Assembly (NCBI GenBank): GCA_020860445.1
Contig: JAJBUH010000166.1
Coordinates: 1 to 38,558 of the forward strand
DNA length: 38,558 nt
Source: Bacteroidales bacterium
GTDB lineage: Bacteria; Bacteroidota; Bacteroidia; Bacteroidales; Muribaculaceae
Direction: 5' to 3'
A program made the translations under genes and the position numbers. This document shows, one piece after another, positions 8,055 through 17,227 of the stretch. The notes below the pieces were generated by a model. That model was not told the origin of the DNA. It searched no databases and was given only the letters and a program-made list of their open reading frames with translations. The first letter of the stretch is position 1; each line of letters begins with the position of its first letter.

Positions 8055-9098
8055 TTATGCGTTTTCGGGACGCAGCTGGCGCACGGTGATGGCGGCCTGC
8101 CACAGCTCGCTCTCGCGCAGATTCTTCAGCTCCTCTTCGAGTTTCTCGCGATAGTCGGGCTGAGAGTTGCGGTCAATCGAGATTTGAGCCTCCTTGCCGC
8201 TCTTCACGCTGTCGTAGAGCTGCTGCATCACGGGCTTGATGGCATCGTGGAATGGGGTCATCCAGTCGAGAGCGCCGCGCTGAGCGGTGGTCGAGCAGTT
8301 GGCGTACATCCAGTCCATGCCGTTCTTGGCTACCAGTGGCATCAGGCTCTGGGTGAGCTCCTCGACTGTCTCGTTGAATGCCTCTGAGGGGGTGTGGCCG
8401 TTTTCGCGCAGCACCTCGTACTGAGCCAGGAAGAGGCCCTGGATTGCGCCCATCAGCGAACCGCGTTCGCCGGTGAGGTCGCTGGTAGCCTCGCGCTGGA
8501 ATGTGGTCTCGAACAGATAGCCCGAGCCGATGCCGATGCCGAGAGCGAGAGTGCGCTCAAGGGCACGGCCGGTATAGTCTTGGTAAACGGCGAACGATGA
8601 GTTGATGCCGCGACCCTCGAGGTAGAGCGAGCGCACGGTTGCGCCCGAGCCCTTGGGGGCTACCATGATCACGTCGATGTCGGCTGGAGGCACCACGCCG
8701 GTGCGGTCGCTCCAGGTGATAGCGAAGCCGTGTGAGAAATACAGAGCCTTGCCGGCTGTGAGATGCTTCTTGATGGTGGGCCATTGGCTGATCACGGCTG
8801 CGTCGCTGAGCAGGCACATGATGATGGTGCCGCGCTCGCAAGCCTCCTCGATTGAGAAGAGGGTCTCGCCGGGCACCCAGCCGTCGGCTACTGCCTTGTC
8901 ATAGGTTTTGCCCTGACGCTGGCCAACGATTACGTTGAAGCCGTTGTCGCGGAGGTTGAGGCTCTGGCCTGGGCCTTGCACTCCGTAACCGATTACAGCG
9001 AGGGTTTCGTCCTTGAGTACCTCAAGGGCTTTGGAGAGGGGGAATTCTTGGCAGGTTACTACTGTCTCTTCGACACCGCCGAAATTAAGCTTTGCCAT
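8055..9098 (-). CDS. ilvC: ketol-acid reductoisomerase
   Basis: NADPH- and Mg-dependent enzyme that isomerises and reduces 2-acetolactate or 2-aceto-2-hydroxybutyrate to dihydroxy acids for valine, leucine and isoleucine synthesis. The 347-residue protein begins with the nucleotide-binding segment IGYGVQGPGQSLNLRD at 36-51. The C-terminal knotted helical domain carries Asp/Glu metal ligands (segments around LTGERGSLMGAIQG and EELTQSL). The Rossmann variant and length are those of Bacteroidota. It is the last gene of the ilv cluster, separated from the thioesterase gene by 204 bp of duplicated repeat, so it may be partly uncoupled from the genes upstream. Confidence 0.96.
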   Translation of the reverse strand: MAKLNFGGVEETVVTCQEFPLSKALEVLKDETLAVIGYGVQGPGQSLNLRDNGFNVIVGQRQGKTYDKAVADGWVPGETLFSIEEACERGTIIMCLLSDAAVISQWPTIKKHLTAGKALYFSHGFAITWSDRTGVVPPADIDVIMVAPKGSGATVRSLYLEGRGINSSFAVYQDYTGRALERTLALGIGIGSGYLFETTFQREATSDLTGERGSLMGAIQGLFLAQYEVLRENGHTPSEAFNETVEELTQSLMPLVAKNGMDWMYANCSTTAQRGALDWMTPFHDAIKPVMQQLYDSVKSGKEAQISIDRNSQPDYREKLEEELKNLRESELWQAAITVRQLRPENA

Positions 9099-9139
9099 AA
9101 TATTTATTATTTGGTCTTTTGGTGATTGATCTATTTATC

Positions 9140-9286
9140 CTCGCCGCCGAACGGCGAGGCACCGTGGCGGGTGGGGATAGCCACGCCTGCTGGGCTATTT
9201 TTCATTCTTCATTCTTCATTTTATAACTCGCCGCCGAACGGCGAGGCACCGTGGCGGGAGGGGATAGCCACGCCTGCTGGGCTATT
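9140..9286. repeat. 60-bp direct repeat pair, tandem
   Basis: Copies at 9140-9199 and 9227-9286 differ at a single base. Each contains a 7-bp inverted repeat CTCGCCG/CGGCGAG and a CGTGGC/GCCACG pair, and each is followed by ATGAAAA-type heptamers in reverse. The duplicated unit is therefore 87 bp: element plus heptamer tail. It fills the thioesterase-ilvC spacer. Confidence 0.93.
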
Positions 9287-9319
9287 CTTCATTTTTCATT
9301 CTTCATTTTTCATTTTCCA
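9287..9319. repeat. heptamer tract overlapping the thioesterase 3' end
   Basis: Reverse ATGAAAA heptamers run through the stop codon (9303-9305) of the thioesterase gene, so its last codons are read from the repeat (C-terminus MENEK). Confidence 0.8.
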
Positions 9320-10049
9320 TTACTCGCATCGAGGCTGCTACCGCCCTGGTGCCGTCAGATTTGACAATCTCGCAGCGGGCCTCGGGGCCATCCTCGCTCA
9401 CCTTGACAGCCACGGTGTCGGCATAATGGCACTCTTGATGGAAGGCCATGTCGAAATGCGTGATCCGATGAGTGTCGAAGAATTGCATCGACCATTGGTT
9501 GAGGATTACGCGCACATATTGCACTGTGTTGACATGGCGGTTAAAGTCGATGTCGGTGTAGCGGAATGTGTACTCGGTCTCCTTAGGGTCGGTGAGCGGG
9601 GGCAGCTTGCGCGGTTTTGGCACTGGGCAGCGGCGATCAGAGATGAGGAAGCGCGACAGGTCGAGCACTGTCAGGTCGGCTGCGGTGCGCTGCTCCATGT
9701 CGATAGCTATCCACATCGAGCGTATATGGCCGATGGCATGGCCCTCGGCATCGCACAGCTCAAAGCAGCGGTCGCTGTATAGGCGGTTCAGGCCCTCGAT
9801 CCAGGTGGTGAGGCTGTAGCGCTCGTTGATCTTGGGATAGCGCTGCATCTCAACCGAGATGCGAGCCAGCACCCAACCGATGCCATGCTCCTTGAGGGCA
9901 TCGTAGCCGATGCCGAGTATATTGGCATGCTCGGTGGCCGCCTCGATGCAGCGGGCTATGATCAGGGTCATAGGCATCAGCCCCTGAGCATCGGTCTCGC
10001 CAGCGGTCAGGAAATAGTGAGCGGTATGGTGGTCAGGGAGTTCAACCAT
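9303..10049 (-). CDS. acyl-ACP thioesterase (FatA/FatB type)
   Basis: Double-hotdog thioesterase of 248 residues, expected to release fatty acids from acyl carrier protein in the cytoplasm. Family signs are an N-terminal hotdog with the segment GIGWVLARISVEMQRYP and the second hotdog segment DIDFNRHVNTVQYVR, containing the Asn-His active-site pair. A thioesterase between ilvN and ilvC is the usual Bacteroides arrangement and may link branched-chain precursors with branched fatty acids; that link is inference. Its start overlaps the ilvN stop by 8 nt, indicating translational coupling. The C-terminus MENEK and the stop come from a heptamer repeat. Confidence 0.9.
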   Translation of the reverse strand: MVELPDHHTAHYFLTAGETDAQGLMPMTLIIARCIEAATEHANILGIGYDALKEHGIGWVLARISVEMQRYPKINERYSLTTWIEGLNRLYSDRCFELCDAEGHAIGHIRSMWIAIDMEQRTAADLTVLDLSRFLISDRRCPVPKPRKLPPLTDPKETEYTFRYTDIDFNRHVNTVQYVRVILNQWSMQFFDTHRITHFDMAFHQECHYADTVAVKVSEDGPEARCEIVKSDGTRAVAASMRVMENEK

Positions 10050-10611
10050 TTGATTCGGGATTTAAGAGGGTTGCCTGTTGGCGCAGCATCTGCTCCTCGA
10101 GGTACATGTTGAGTTTCTCGACGGGCGACTTGGTGACGCATACGCGGCCCGAGCGCACAAACTGGCGCACGCCGTAGGGCTTGAGTTGCTCGAGCAGGGC
10201 CTCGGTCTCCCAAGGCTGTCCAGCCTTCTCCAGCACCGTAAATTCGGGAGTGATGTCGAGTATGCGGGCACCGTGATGGCGGATTAGACTCTCGAGATAT
10301 TGCTCGCGCAGCAAGGCGGCAGTGTCGACCTTGTAGAGGGCAATCTCTTGATAGATAATGTCATCGTCGGTGTATAGGAATGCCTTGAGCACATCGATGC
10401 GCTTCTCGATCTGCTTCACCACCTTCTCCATGGTCTCGCGGTCGCTCCACACAGTGATGGTGAGGCGGTGGATACCCTCGATGGTGGTGCGCGATGCCGA
10501 GACGTCCTCGATGTTGAGGCAGCGGCGCGTGAATATGATTGACACCTGGTTGAGCAAGCCTACGCAATGCTCTGAGTACACGGTGAGCGTGAATAATTGT
10601 TGAGCGGGCAT
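10042..10611 (-). CDS. ilvN: acetolactate synthase small (regulatory) subunit
   Basis: Regulatory subunit of acetohydroxyacid synthase, giving valine feedback control and full activity to IlvB. The 189-residue protein opens with an ACT domain (TLTVYSEHCVGLLNQVS, then RRCLNIEDVSAS), followed by the C-terminal small-subunit domain. Its ATG lies 6 bp after the ilvB stop and its end overlaps the thioesterase gene, so it is in the middle of a tightly packed operon. It appears intact even though the neighbouring ilvB frame is broken. Confidence 0.93.
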   Translation of the reverse strand: MPAQQLFTLTVYSEHCVGLLNQVSIIFTRRCLNIEDVSASRTTIEGIHRLTITVWSDRETMEKVVKQIEKRIDVLKAFLYTDDDIIYQEIALYKVDTAALLREQYLESLIRHHGARILDITPEFTVLEKAGQPWETEALLEQLKPYGVRQFVRSGRVCVTKSPVEKLNMYLEEQMLRQQATLLNPESNG

Positions 10612-10617
10612 AGCAGC

Positions 10618-12328
10618 TTAGTCTTCTGGATAGGTGAATTTTTCGGTTTTGTTGAGCAGAATCTCCTCGACGCTGGCTCCGATGGGAATCATCGGGAACA
10701 CATTGTCCATCTCCTCGATGGCGACAACCAACAGGTAGGGGCCATCGTGGCTGAGCATGCGACTGATGGCTGCGGGCAGGAATGCGCGCTCCTCAACTCG
10801 TTCGCCGGGTATGCCGTATGCCTTGGCCACGGCCACAAAGTCGGGATTGAGCAGGGGGGGTCTGAGAGTAGCGGCCGTTGAAGAACAGCTCTTGCCACTG
10901 CCTGACATTGCCGAGGTAACTGTTGTCGAGCACCACCATCTTGACGGCTGTGCCGTACTGCATGATTGTGCCCAGCTCCTCGATAGTCATCTGGAAACCG
11001 CCATCGCCGCCAAAGTAGACAACAGTGCGCTCTGGCGCGCCCATCTTGGCGCCGATGGCAGCCGGCAGACCGAATCCCATGGTGCCGCTGCCGCCCGAGG
11101 TGATGATGCTGCGAGGCATGGTGTAGCGGAAATAACGCGCTCCCATCATCTGGTTTTGGCCTACGTCGGTGACAAGCACCGCCTGGTTGTTGGTAGCCTC
11201 GGCCAGACTGGCGGCGACTTCGCCCATGGTGATTTTGCCATCGTGGCATAGCTCGGCGCGCATCACGGTGTCGCGCTCTACCTGGTTGCAACGGTCAAAC
11301 TGTTCGTTCCACTTGGTATGCTTGGCTGGTTCGATCAGCGGGGTGAGGGCAAGCAGGGCATCGCGGGCGTCGCCGTGGATGGTGGCATCGACACGGACAT
11401 TGCGGTTGAACTCTGACGAGTCGATATCTATATGTATAATGGTGGCGTTGGGCGCATAACGGTCGATGTCGCATGTCACGCGGTCGTCAAATCGCATGCC
11501 CACGGCCAGGATTACATCAGCCTTATTAGTCTGGAAGTTAGGACCGATGTTGCCATGCATGCCAAGCATGCCCTTGTTGAGGGGATGGTCCGACGGTATT
11601 GTCGAGAGGCCGAGCAGGGTGGTAGCCACTGGTATGTCAGCCTTTTGGGCCAGCGCCAGCAGTTCTTTTTCGGCTCCAGATATCATCACGCCGTGGCCAG
11701 CCAGAATCATGGGACGCTGAGCGGCGTTGATGATATGGGCGGCGTGCACTATGTCGGCCGGCGATATCTTGGGGCGCGGATTGTAACTGCGGATAAAGCG
11801 CAGCTTCTCATGCTTCCATTCCAGTTCGCCAGTCTGGGCATCCTTGGCGATGTCGAGCACCACGGGGCCCGGGCGACCGGTCGAGGCGATATAGAATGCT
11901 CGGGCCACGGCTGCCGGGATGTCGGCGGCGCGCCGCACCTGCAGAGCCCACTTGGTGATGGGTTGGGTGATGCCCACCACATCAGTCTCCTGGAATGCGT
12001 CGCTGCCGAGAAATTTAGAGTTTACTTGGCCCGAGATTACCACCACGGGAGTGCTGTCCATCATGGCGTCGCTCAGGCCGGTGATTACATTGGCTACGCC
12101 GGGCCCTGAGGTCACGATCACCACGCCGGGGCGGTTGGTGATGCGAGCGTAACCCTCGGCAGCATGGATTGCTCCCTGCTCGTGGCGCACCAGTATATGG
12201 CGCAGCTGCGAGGTGTAGTCGTAGAGTTTGTCGTAGACGGGCATAATGGCGCCCCCGGGGTATCCAAACACCAGGTCAACGCCTTCTGCTATGAGTGAGC
12301 GCACCAGCGCTTCTGCTCCTGTTATCAT
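10618..12328 (-). pseudogene. ilvB: acetolactate synthase large subunit, frameshifted
   Basis: ThDP-dependent catalytic subunit that joins pyruvate with pyruvate or 2-oxobutyrate. The first part reads well from MITGAEALVRSL (ATG at 12328) through the catalytic Glu segment VRHEQGAIHAAEGYAR and the ThDP-binding region GGDGGFQMTIEELGT to FFNGRYSQTP. The frame then shifts at a run of seven G at 10854-10860 on the plus strand (seven C in the mRNA). With six C the frame continues as TPLLNPDFVAVAKAYGIP to the normal C-terminus TEKFTYPED, for about 569 residues. As written, the product ends in a foreign tail at 10793. A sequencing or assembly error in the homopolymer is the simplest explanation; a real inactivating or variable tract is possible. 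Everything else in the gene looks functional. Confidence 0.93.
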
Positions 12329-12359
12329 TGATTTTTTTATATTAGTCGAGAATATATGG

Positions 12360-12440
12360 CTCGGCCACACAGAGGCCGAGAACGGTAGCCCCCATACTGA
12401 TGGGCCGGCTGATTACTCATTACTTATTACTCATTACTTA
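12360..12440. repeat. hairpin plus 14-bp (2 x 7) repeat in the ilvD-ilvB spacer
   Basis: A 7-bp perfect stem CTCGGCC/GGCCGAG with a 7-nt loop spans 12360-12380. The units ACTCATT and ACTTATT alternate at about 12412-12440, another 7-bp-period tract. No gene is seen. Confidence 0.6.
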
Positions 12441-12449
12441 ACAGCCCCC

Positions 12450-14273
12450 TTATTTGCGCACGCCGCCACGGTCCGCTGAGGTGACCATTTGGGCGTAAGA
12501 GCGCAGGGCCTTGGAGATCTGGCGCTGGCGTTGGCGCGGGGTGAAGGCCTCTGAGCCTCGGGCTTCCTCCTCGGCGCGGCGCTCGGCGAGCTGCTCGTCG
12601 GTGAGGCGCACGTTGATGGTGCGGGCTGGGATGTCGATGTCGATGATGTCGCCGTCGCGCACCAGTCCGATTGGGCCTCCGGCAGCCGCCTCGGGCGAGG
12701 CGTGGCCAATCGAAAGGCCGGACGTGCCGCCTGAGAATCGTCCATCGGTCACCAAGGCGCAAACCTTGCCCAGGTGCTTTGACTTGAGGTAGCTGGTGGG
12801 GTAGAGCATCTCTTGCATGCCGGGACCTCCCTTGGGACCCTCATAAGTGATGACCACCACATCGCCGGGCTTGATCTTGTCTCCGAGGATGGCATCGACA
12901 GTATCCTCTTGGCTTTCAAATACTCGGGCCGGGCCTGAGAATTTGAAGATCGACGGGTCTACGCCAGCGGTCTTGACCACGCAGCCATCGGGGGCAATGT
13001 TGCCGCGCAGCACGGCCAGGCCGCCATCCTTGACGTAGGCGTGCTCGGCATCGCGGATGCAGCCGGTGGCGCGGTCGGCGTCGAGGGTGGGGTATTCGTG
13101 GATCTGCGAGCCCATCTTGGTGGTGCGCACGCCGCCGGGGGCGCAGCGCCACAGCCTCTCGGCTTGCGGACCGAAGTCGCGGCCCTCGATGGCATACTCC
13201 TCGACCATCTCCTTGAGCGTGAGGCCATCGACACGCTTAGCCGAACCGTCGATCAGGCCAGCGTCCAACAGCTGCTTGAGAATTGACGGGATGCCGCCAG
13301 CGCGGTTGACGTCTTGTATATGATAGTGGTGGTTGGGGGCAACCTTGCATAGCACGCCAATGTGGCGCGACAGCTCGTCGATGTCGGCCATGGTGAAATC
13401 GGCTCCCGCCTCGTTGGCTACTGCCAACAGGTGCAGCACGGTGTTGGTGCTGCCCCCCATGGCTATGTCGAGCGACATGGCGTTGAGCATGGCTTGGCGG
13501 GTAGCTATCGAGCGGGGCAGCACGCTCTCGTCGCCATCATTATAATATGCGTAGGCATTCTTCACGATCTGGCGAGCGGCGCGGCGGAACAGCTCGATGC
13601 GCTGGGCGTGGGTGGCCACGATGGTGCCATTGCCGGGCAAGGCCAGGCCGATGGCCTCGGTGAGAGAGTTCATCGAGTTGGCGGTGAACATGCCCGAGCA
13701 AGAGCCGCAGGTAGGGCAGCCCTTCTCCTCGAGGTCGGTGATTTGCTCATCGGCCACGCCGGGGTCGGCGCTCTCGATCATGATGTCGATGAGGTCGACA
13801 TCCTTGCCAGCCACGTGGCCGGCCTCCATGGGTCCGCCGCTGACGAATATTGTGGGTATGTTGAGACGCATAGCGGCCATGAGCATTCCCGGGGTGACCT
13901 TGTCGCAGTTGCTGATGCACACCATAGCGTCGGCCTTGTGGGCGTTGACCATGTACTCGACCGAATCGGCGATTAGGTCGCGCGAGGGCAACGAGTAGAG
14001 CATGCCGTCGTGGCCCATGGCGATGCCGTCGTCGATGGCGATGGTGTTGAACTCAGCGGCAAAGCATCCGCGCTTTTCGATTTCCTCCTTTACAATCTGG
14101 CCAATTTCATGCAGATGGGTATGGCCGGGCACGAACTGTGTGAATGAGTTGACGATGGCAATCACGGGCTTGCCCAGTTGCTCGGGCTTCATGCCGTTGG
14201 CGCGCCACAGGGCACGGGCACCGGCCATACGGCGCCCCTCAGTGCTTATTTTGCTCCTTAGTGGAATGCTCAT
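12450..14273 (-). CDS. ilvD: dihydroxy-acid dehydratase
   Basis: Iron-sulfur enzyme that dehydrates dihydroxy acids to the 2-keto acids of valine and isoleucine. The 607-residue protein shows the cluster cysteines in [11 protein letters not shown] and [18 protein letters not shown], and the C-terminal signature [22 protein letters not shown]. Length is normal. It is the first gene of the ilv operon, with a near-ideal promoter about 50 bp upstream. The ilvB gene follows after a 121-bp spacer containing a hairpin and repeats. No leader peptide rich in branched-chain residues is visible in the short leader. Confidence 0.97.
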   Translation of the reverse strand: MSIPLRSKISTEGRRMAGARALWRANGMKPEQLGKPVIAIVNSFTQFVPGHTHLHEIGQIVKEEIEKRGCFAAEFNTIAIDDGIAMGHDGMLYSLPSRDLIADSVEYMVNAHKADAMVCISNCDKVTPGMLMAAMRLNIPTIFVSGGPMEAGHVAGKDVDLIDIMIESADPGVADEQITDLEEKGCPTCGSCSGMFTANSMNSLTEAIGLALPGNGTIVATHAQRIELFRRAARQIVKNAYAYYNDGDESVLPRSIATRQAMLNAMSLDIAMGGSTNTVLHLLAVANEAGADFTMADIDELSRHIGVLCKVAPNHHYHIQDVNRAGGIPSILKQLLDAGLIDGSAKRVDGLTLKEMVEEYAIEGRDFGPQAERLWRCAPGGVRTTKMGSQIHEYPTLDADRATGCIRDAEHAYVKDGGLAVLRGNIAPDGCVVKTAGVDPSIFKFSGPARVFESQEDTVDAILGDKIKPGDVVVITYEGPKGGPGMQEMLYPTSYLKSKHLGKVCALVTDGRFSGGTSGLSIGHASPEAAAGGPIGLVRDGDIIDIDIPARTINVRLTDEQLAERRAEEEARGSEAFTPRQRQRQISKALRSYAQMVTSADRGGVRK

Positions 14274-14323
14274 AATTTGCGATTATAAATTATGTTTTAA
14301 AGCCTATTTACCTATTGTGGCTG

Positions 14324-14355
14324 CAAAATTAAACATTTTTCCACCTTTAACCAAA
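14324..14355 (-). promoter_or_regulatory. ilv operon promoter
   Basis: On the minus strand TTTG (14352-14355), a 20-bp spacer and TAATTTTG (14324-14331) match the Bacteroidota -33/-7 consensus. The predicted transcript start is about 45 nt before the ilvD ATG. Confidence 0.75.
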
Positions 14356-14423
14356 TAATTTTTCAATATTTCGACCATTGGCGAAAAAATTCGCTGAAAA
14401 AGACCGAAAAACCATATAAAGAT

Positions 14424-14453
14424 AGAGGCGCGCCCCCGTGGGGACGCGCCTCT
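14424..14453 (-). terminator. terminator after the outer-membrane protein gene
   Basis: A 9-bp perfect stem AGAGGCGCG/CGCGCCTCT continues into CCCC/GGGG across one mismatch. On the minus strand it is followed by only a weak T tract (ATCTTTATAT). It separates the OMP gene from the ilv promoter. Confidence 0.6.
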
Positions 14454-14480
14454 GGCGTATATTGGTTTTGTTAAGGTGGA

Positions 14481-14999
14481 TCAGAAGTTGTATGCCACGC
14501 CCAGGCTGATGTTGGCGGGATTGATCGAGAATCCGGTGGCGTTGTTGTCGCCCTTGTAGTGGCTGTATGAGAAGAATGTCATCTTGGCCAGCAGCTGCCA
14601 GTTGTCGGTGACCATGTAGCTGATACCCGGGCGCACGAGCACTCCCAGACCGCTCACTCCGTCAAAGTCCTTGACTTTGGTGTAGCTGTAGTACACTTCG
14701 GCCTCGCCAAAGGCGCTGAATGCTCCGCTGTGGTAGAATGAATAGCGGATGTACGGGCCGATGTCGACGGTGTTGACATGCGAGCCACCCGACTTAGCGT
14801 ACTGCTCGTTGAGCTCGACGCCTACGGCGAATGCGTCGCTGATGGTGTACCCGATGGTGGGTGCGAAACTGAATGTGGTATAGCGAGGCGAGTTGGTCTG
14901 CTTTTCGGTGCTGACACCGAGTGTGCCCCCTACGAACACTTGTGCGTTGCAAGCTATCGCGGCGATAGCGCAGATGAGGGCGAGTAATGTCTTTTTCAT
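14481..14999 (-). CDS. small outer-membrane beta-barrel protein
   Basis: Protein of 172 residues with a clear Sec signal (MKKTLLALICAIAAIACNA, probable cleavage before QVFVGG). A series of alternating hydrophobic strands follows, ending in an aromatic C-terminus (SLGVAYNF), as expected for an eight-stranded OmpA/OmpW-like barrel. The family cannot be named more exactly, and the function is unknown (perhaps a small porin or adhesin). It is a single gene, divergent from thrS. A candidate promoter at 15166-15173 would give it a leader of about 160 nt that contains a nested hairpin. Confidence 0.8.
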   Translation of the reverse strand: MKKTLLALICAIAAIACNAQVFVGGTLGVSTEKQTNSPRYTTFSFAPTIGYTISDAFAVGVELNEQYAKSGGSHVNTVDIGPYIRYSFYHSGAFSAFGEAEVYYSYTKVKDFDGVSGLGVLVRPGISYMVTDNWQLLAKMTFFSYSHYKGDNNATGFSINPANISLGVAYNF

Positions 15000-15057
15000 A
15001 AATAAATAGAAGTTAAAAAGTTATGATATGTTACCTTAGAAAATACACCTAAAGGCT

Positions 15058-15100
15058 GCCGGGGAGACTGGCCCGCAAGGGCACCCGCTCCGTATCCGGC
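15058..15100 (-). ncRNA. nested hairpin element in the OMP leader
   Basis: Three nested perfect stems are visible: GCCGG (15058-15062) with CCGGC (15096-15100), GGAG (15063-15066) with CTCC (15088-15091), and GCCC/GGGC (15071-15074 / 15079-15082). The innermost loop reads UUGC on the minus strand and GCAA on the plus. If the OMP promoter is at 15166, the element lies in its 5' untranslated region. It has no U tract, so it is not an ordinary terminator. No known class was recognised. Confidence 0.4.
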
Positions 15101-15165
15101 GGTCATAATTAAAACACTTAAAATCGCACAATGGCTCATGCAATCCAATAAAATTATTTATGGCG

Positions 15166-15173
15166 CAAAAATA
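15166..15173 (-). promoter_or_regulatory. candidate -7 element for the OMP gene
   Basis: The minus strand reads TATTTTTG, matching TAnnTTTG. There is no good -33 element. It is back to back with the thrS promoter. Confidence 0.35.
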
Positions 15174-15185
15174 GTGGGGCGGCGA

Positions 15186-15218
15186 TTGCGATTATTCCAG
15201 AAAAAATTCGTACCTTTG
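15186..15218 (+). promoter_or_regulatory. promoter of the thrS-infC-rpmI-rplT operon
   Basis: TACCTTTG at 15211-15218 matches the -7 consensus exactly. TTG at 15186-15188 lies 22 bp upstream as a possible -33 element. The predicted leader is about 55 nt. Confidence 0.6.
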
Positions 15219-15234
15219 CGGGAAATTTGTTTGG

Positions 15235-15255
15235 TTGCCACGTTGTAGGTGGCAA
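15235..15255 (+). promoter_or_regulatory. thrS leader hairpin
   Basis: A perfect 7-bp stem TTGCCAC/GTGGCAA with the loop GTTGTAG lies between the promoter and the thrS ATG. Only a short non-uniform T-containing stretch follows, so a regulatory site is more likely than a terminator. Control of thrS or the r-protein operon by this stem is inference. Confidence 0.45.
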
Positions 15256-15280
15256 TTTGTGGTAAAACTATAACTAACCA

Positions 15281-17218
15281 ATGATTAACGTTACATTTCC
15301 TGACCGTACGGTCAAACAGTTTGAGGAGGGCGTGACCCCCCTGCAAATCGCAGAGAACATCAGCGCCGGTCTGGCGCGCGACGTACTCGCTGCCACAGTA
15401 AATGAGGAAGAGTGGGACCTGTCCCGCCCTATCCGTGAGGATGCCGAAGTGAAATTCTTCAAGTGGGACGACCCTGAGGGCAAGCACGCCTTCTGGCACA
15501 GCTCGGCCCACCTGCTTGCCGAGGCTCTCCAGGAATTGTACCCTGGGGTGAAATTCGGCATTGGCCCGGCCATCGAGAATGGTTTCTACTACGACATCGA
15601 TCCCGGCGAGCATCAGATTACAGCCGCCGACTTCCCCAAGATTGAAAAGAAGATGCTCGAGCTCGCCCAAGAGAAGCAAGAAATCAAGCGAGCCGACATC
15701 AGCAAGGCCGATGCCCTCAAGCTATTCGGCGACCGAGGCGAGCAATACAAATGCGAGCTGATCTCAGAGCTTGAAGACGGCCATATCACAACATATACCC
15801 AGGGCTCGTTCACCGACCTGTGCCGCGGCCCGCACATCCCCAACACAGCCCCCATCAAGGCTGTCAAGGTGACCTCGCTTGCCGGCGCTTACTGGCGCGG
15901 CGATGAGAAGCGCAACCAGCTGCTGCGCGTCTACGGCATCACCTTCCCCAAGAAGAAGATGCTCGACGAGTATCTGGTGCTGCTCGAAGAGGCCAAGAAG
16001 CGCGACCACCGCAAGCTGGGCAAGGAGATGGAGCTCTTCGCCTTCTCGCAGAATGTCGGCGCCGGCCTGCCCCTGTGGCTGCCCAAGGGCACTGCCCTGC
16101 GTGACCGACTGGAGCAATTCCTGCGCAAGATACAGAAGCAGTACGGCTATCTGCAAGTGATCACCCCGCATATCGGCAACAAGATGCTGTATGTGACCTC
16201 GGGCCACTACGCCAAATACGGCAAGGATTCGTTCCAGCCCATCCACACCCCCGAGGAGGGCGAGGAGTACCTGCTCAAGCCGATGAACTGCCCCCACCAC
16301 TGCGAGATATTCAAGGCATTCCCCCGCAGCTATCGCGAGCTGCCTCTGCGCCTGGCCGAGTTTGGCACAGTATACCGCTATGAGCAGAGCGGCGAGTTGC
16401 ACGGCCTGACCCGCGTGCGCGGCTTTACGCAGGACGATGCCCACATCTTCTGCGCCCCCGAGCAGATCAAGGATGAGTTCCTCAAGGTAATGGACATCAT
16501 CTTCTACATCTTCAAGGCCCTCAAATTTGACAACTTCGAGGCCCAAATCTCGCTGCGCGACCCCAAGAACAAGGAGAAATACATCGGCAGCGATGAGAAT
16601 TGGCACCTCGCCGAATCGGCCATCATAGAGGCTTGCGAGGAGAAAGGCCTCAAGGCTCGCAAAGAGCTGGGCGAAGCCGCCTTCTACGGTCCCAAGCTCG
16701 ACTTCATGGTCAAGGATGCCATCGGTCGCCGCTGGCAGCTCGGCACCATCCAGGTCGACTACAACCTGCCCGAGCGATTCCAGCTCGAATACACCGGAGC
16801 CGACAACCAGAAGCATCGCCCGGTGATGATACACCGCGCCCCCTTCGGCTCGATGGAGCGATTTGTGGCTGTGCTGCTTGAGCACACCGCCGGCAAATTC
16901 CCACTGTGGCTGGCCCCCGACCAAGCCGTGGTGCTCCCCATCAGCGAGAAATACAACGACTACGCCTACCAGGTAGCCAAGGAGCTCAACGCCGCCGACG
17001 TGCGCACCATCGTCGACGACCGCAATGAGAAGATTGGCAAGAAAATCCGCGACAATGAGCTCAAACGCATACCTTATTTGCTCATCGTGGGCGAAAAAGA
17101 AGCGGAAAATGGTGAAGTTTCTGTAAGAAAACAGGGCGAAGGTGATAAAGGTATCGTAAAAATTGCTACCTTTGCAGAAAATTTGACTCAAGAGGTCAAC
17201 AATATGATTAATCAATAA
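15281..17218 (+). CDS. thrS: threonyl-tRNA synthetase
   Basis: Charges tRNA-Thr. The 645-residue protein has the full class II architecture: an N-terminal TGS domain (1-62), an editing domain with the metal-binding [11 protein letters not shown] segment, a catalytic core with the zinc-binding [10 protein letters not shown] and the motif 2 region [13 protein letters not shown], motif 3 at [11 protein letters not shown], and a C-terminal anticodon-binding domain. It heads the operon thrS-infC-rpmI-rplT, the common bacterial order. infC starts 10 bp after its stop. A long open frame on the opposite strand is only a codon-bias shadow. Confidence 0.98.
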   Translation: MINVTFPDRTVKQFEEGVTPLQIAENISAGLARDVLAATVNEEEWDLSRPIREDAEVKFFKWDDPEGKHAFWHSSAHLLAEALQELYPGVKFGIGPAIENGFYYDIDPGEHQITAADFPKIEKKMLELAQEKQEIKRADISKADALKLFGDRGEQYKCELISELEDGHITTYTQGSFTDLCRGPHIPNTAPIKAVKVTSLAGAYWRGDEKRNQLLRVYGITFPKKKMLDEYLVLLEEAKKRDHRKLGKEMELFAFSQNVGAGLPLWLPKGTALRDRLEQFLRKIQKQYGYLQVITPHIGNKMLYVTSGHYAKYGKDSFQPIHTPEEGEEYLLKPMNCPHHCEIFKAFPRSYRELPLRLAEFGTVYRYEQSGELHGLTRVRGFTQDDAHIFCAPEQIKDEFLKVMDIIFYIFKALKFDNFEAQISLRDPKNKEKYIGSDENWHLAESAIIEACEEKGLKARKELGEAAFYGPKLDFMVKDAIGRRWQLGTIQVDYNLPERFQLEYTGADNQKHRPVMIHRAPFGSMERFVAVLLEHTAGKFPLWLAPDQAVVLPISEKYNDYAYQVAKELNAADVRTIVDDRNEKIGKKIRDNELKRIPYLLIVGEKEAENGEVSVRKQGEGDKGIVKIATFAENLTQEVNNMINQ

Positions 17219-17227
17219 CCCCACTGA

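Noticed and set aside
9126-9782. 218-codon plus-strand frame containing the 60-bp repeat twice
   Set aside because: It reads through intergenic repeats and then antisense through the thioesterase gene; the repeated peptide is only a translation of the DNA repeat.
14400-14480. Riboswitch or attenuator before ilvD
   Set aside because: The hairpin at 14424-14453 lies upstream of the ilv promoter and belongs to the end of the outer-membrane protein gene. The ilvD leader is too short for a leader peptide.
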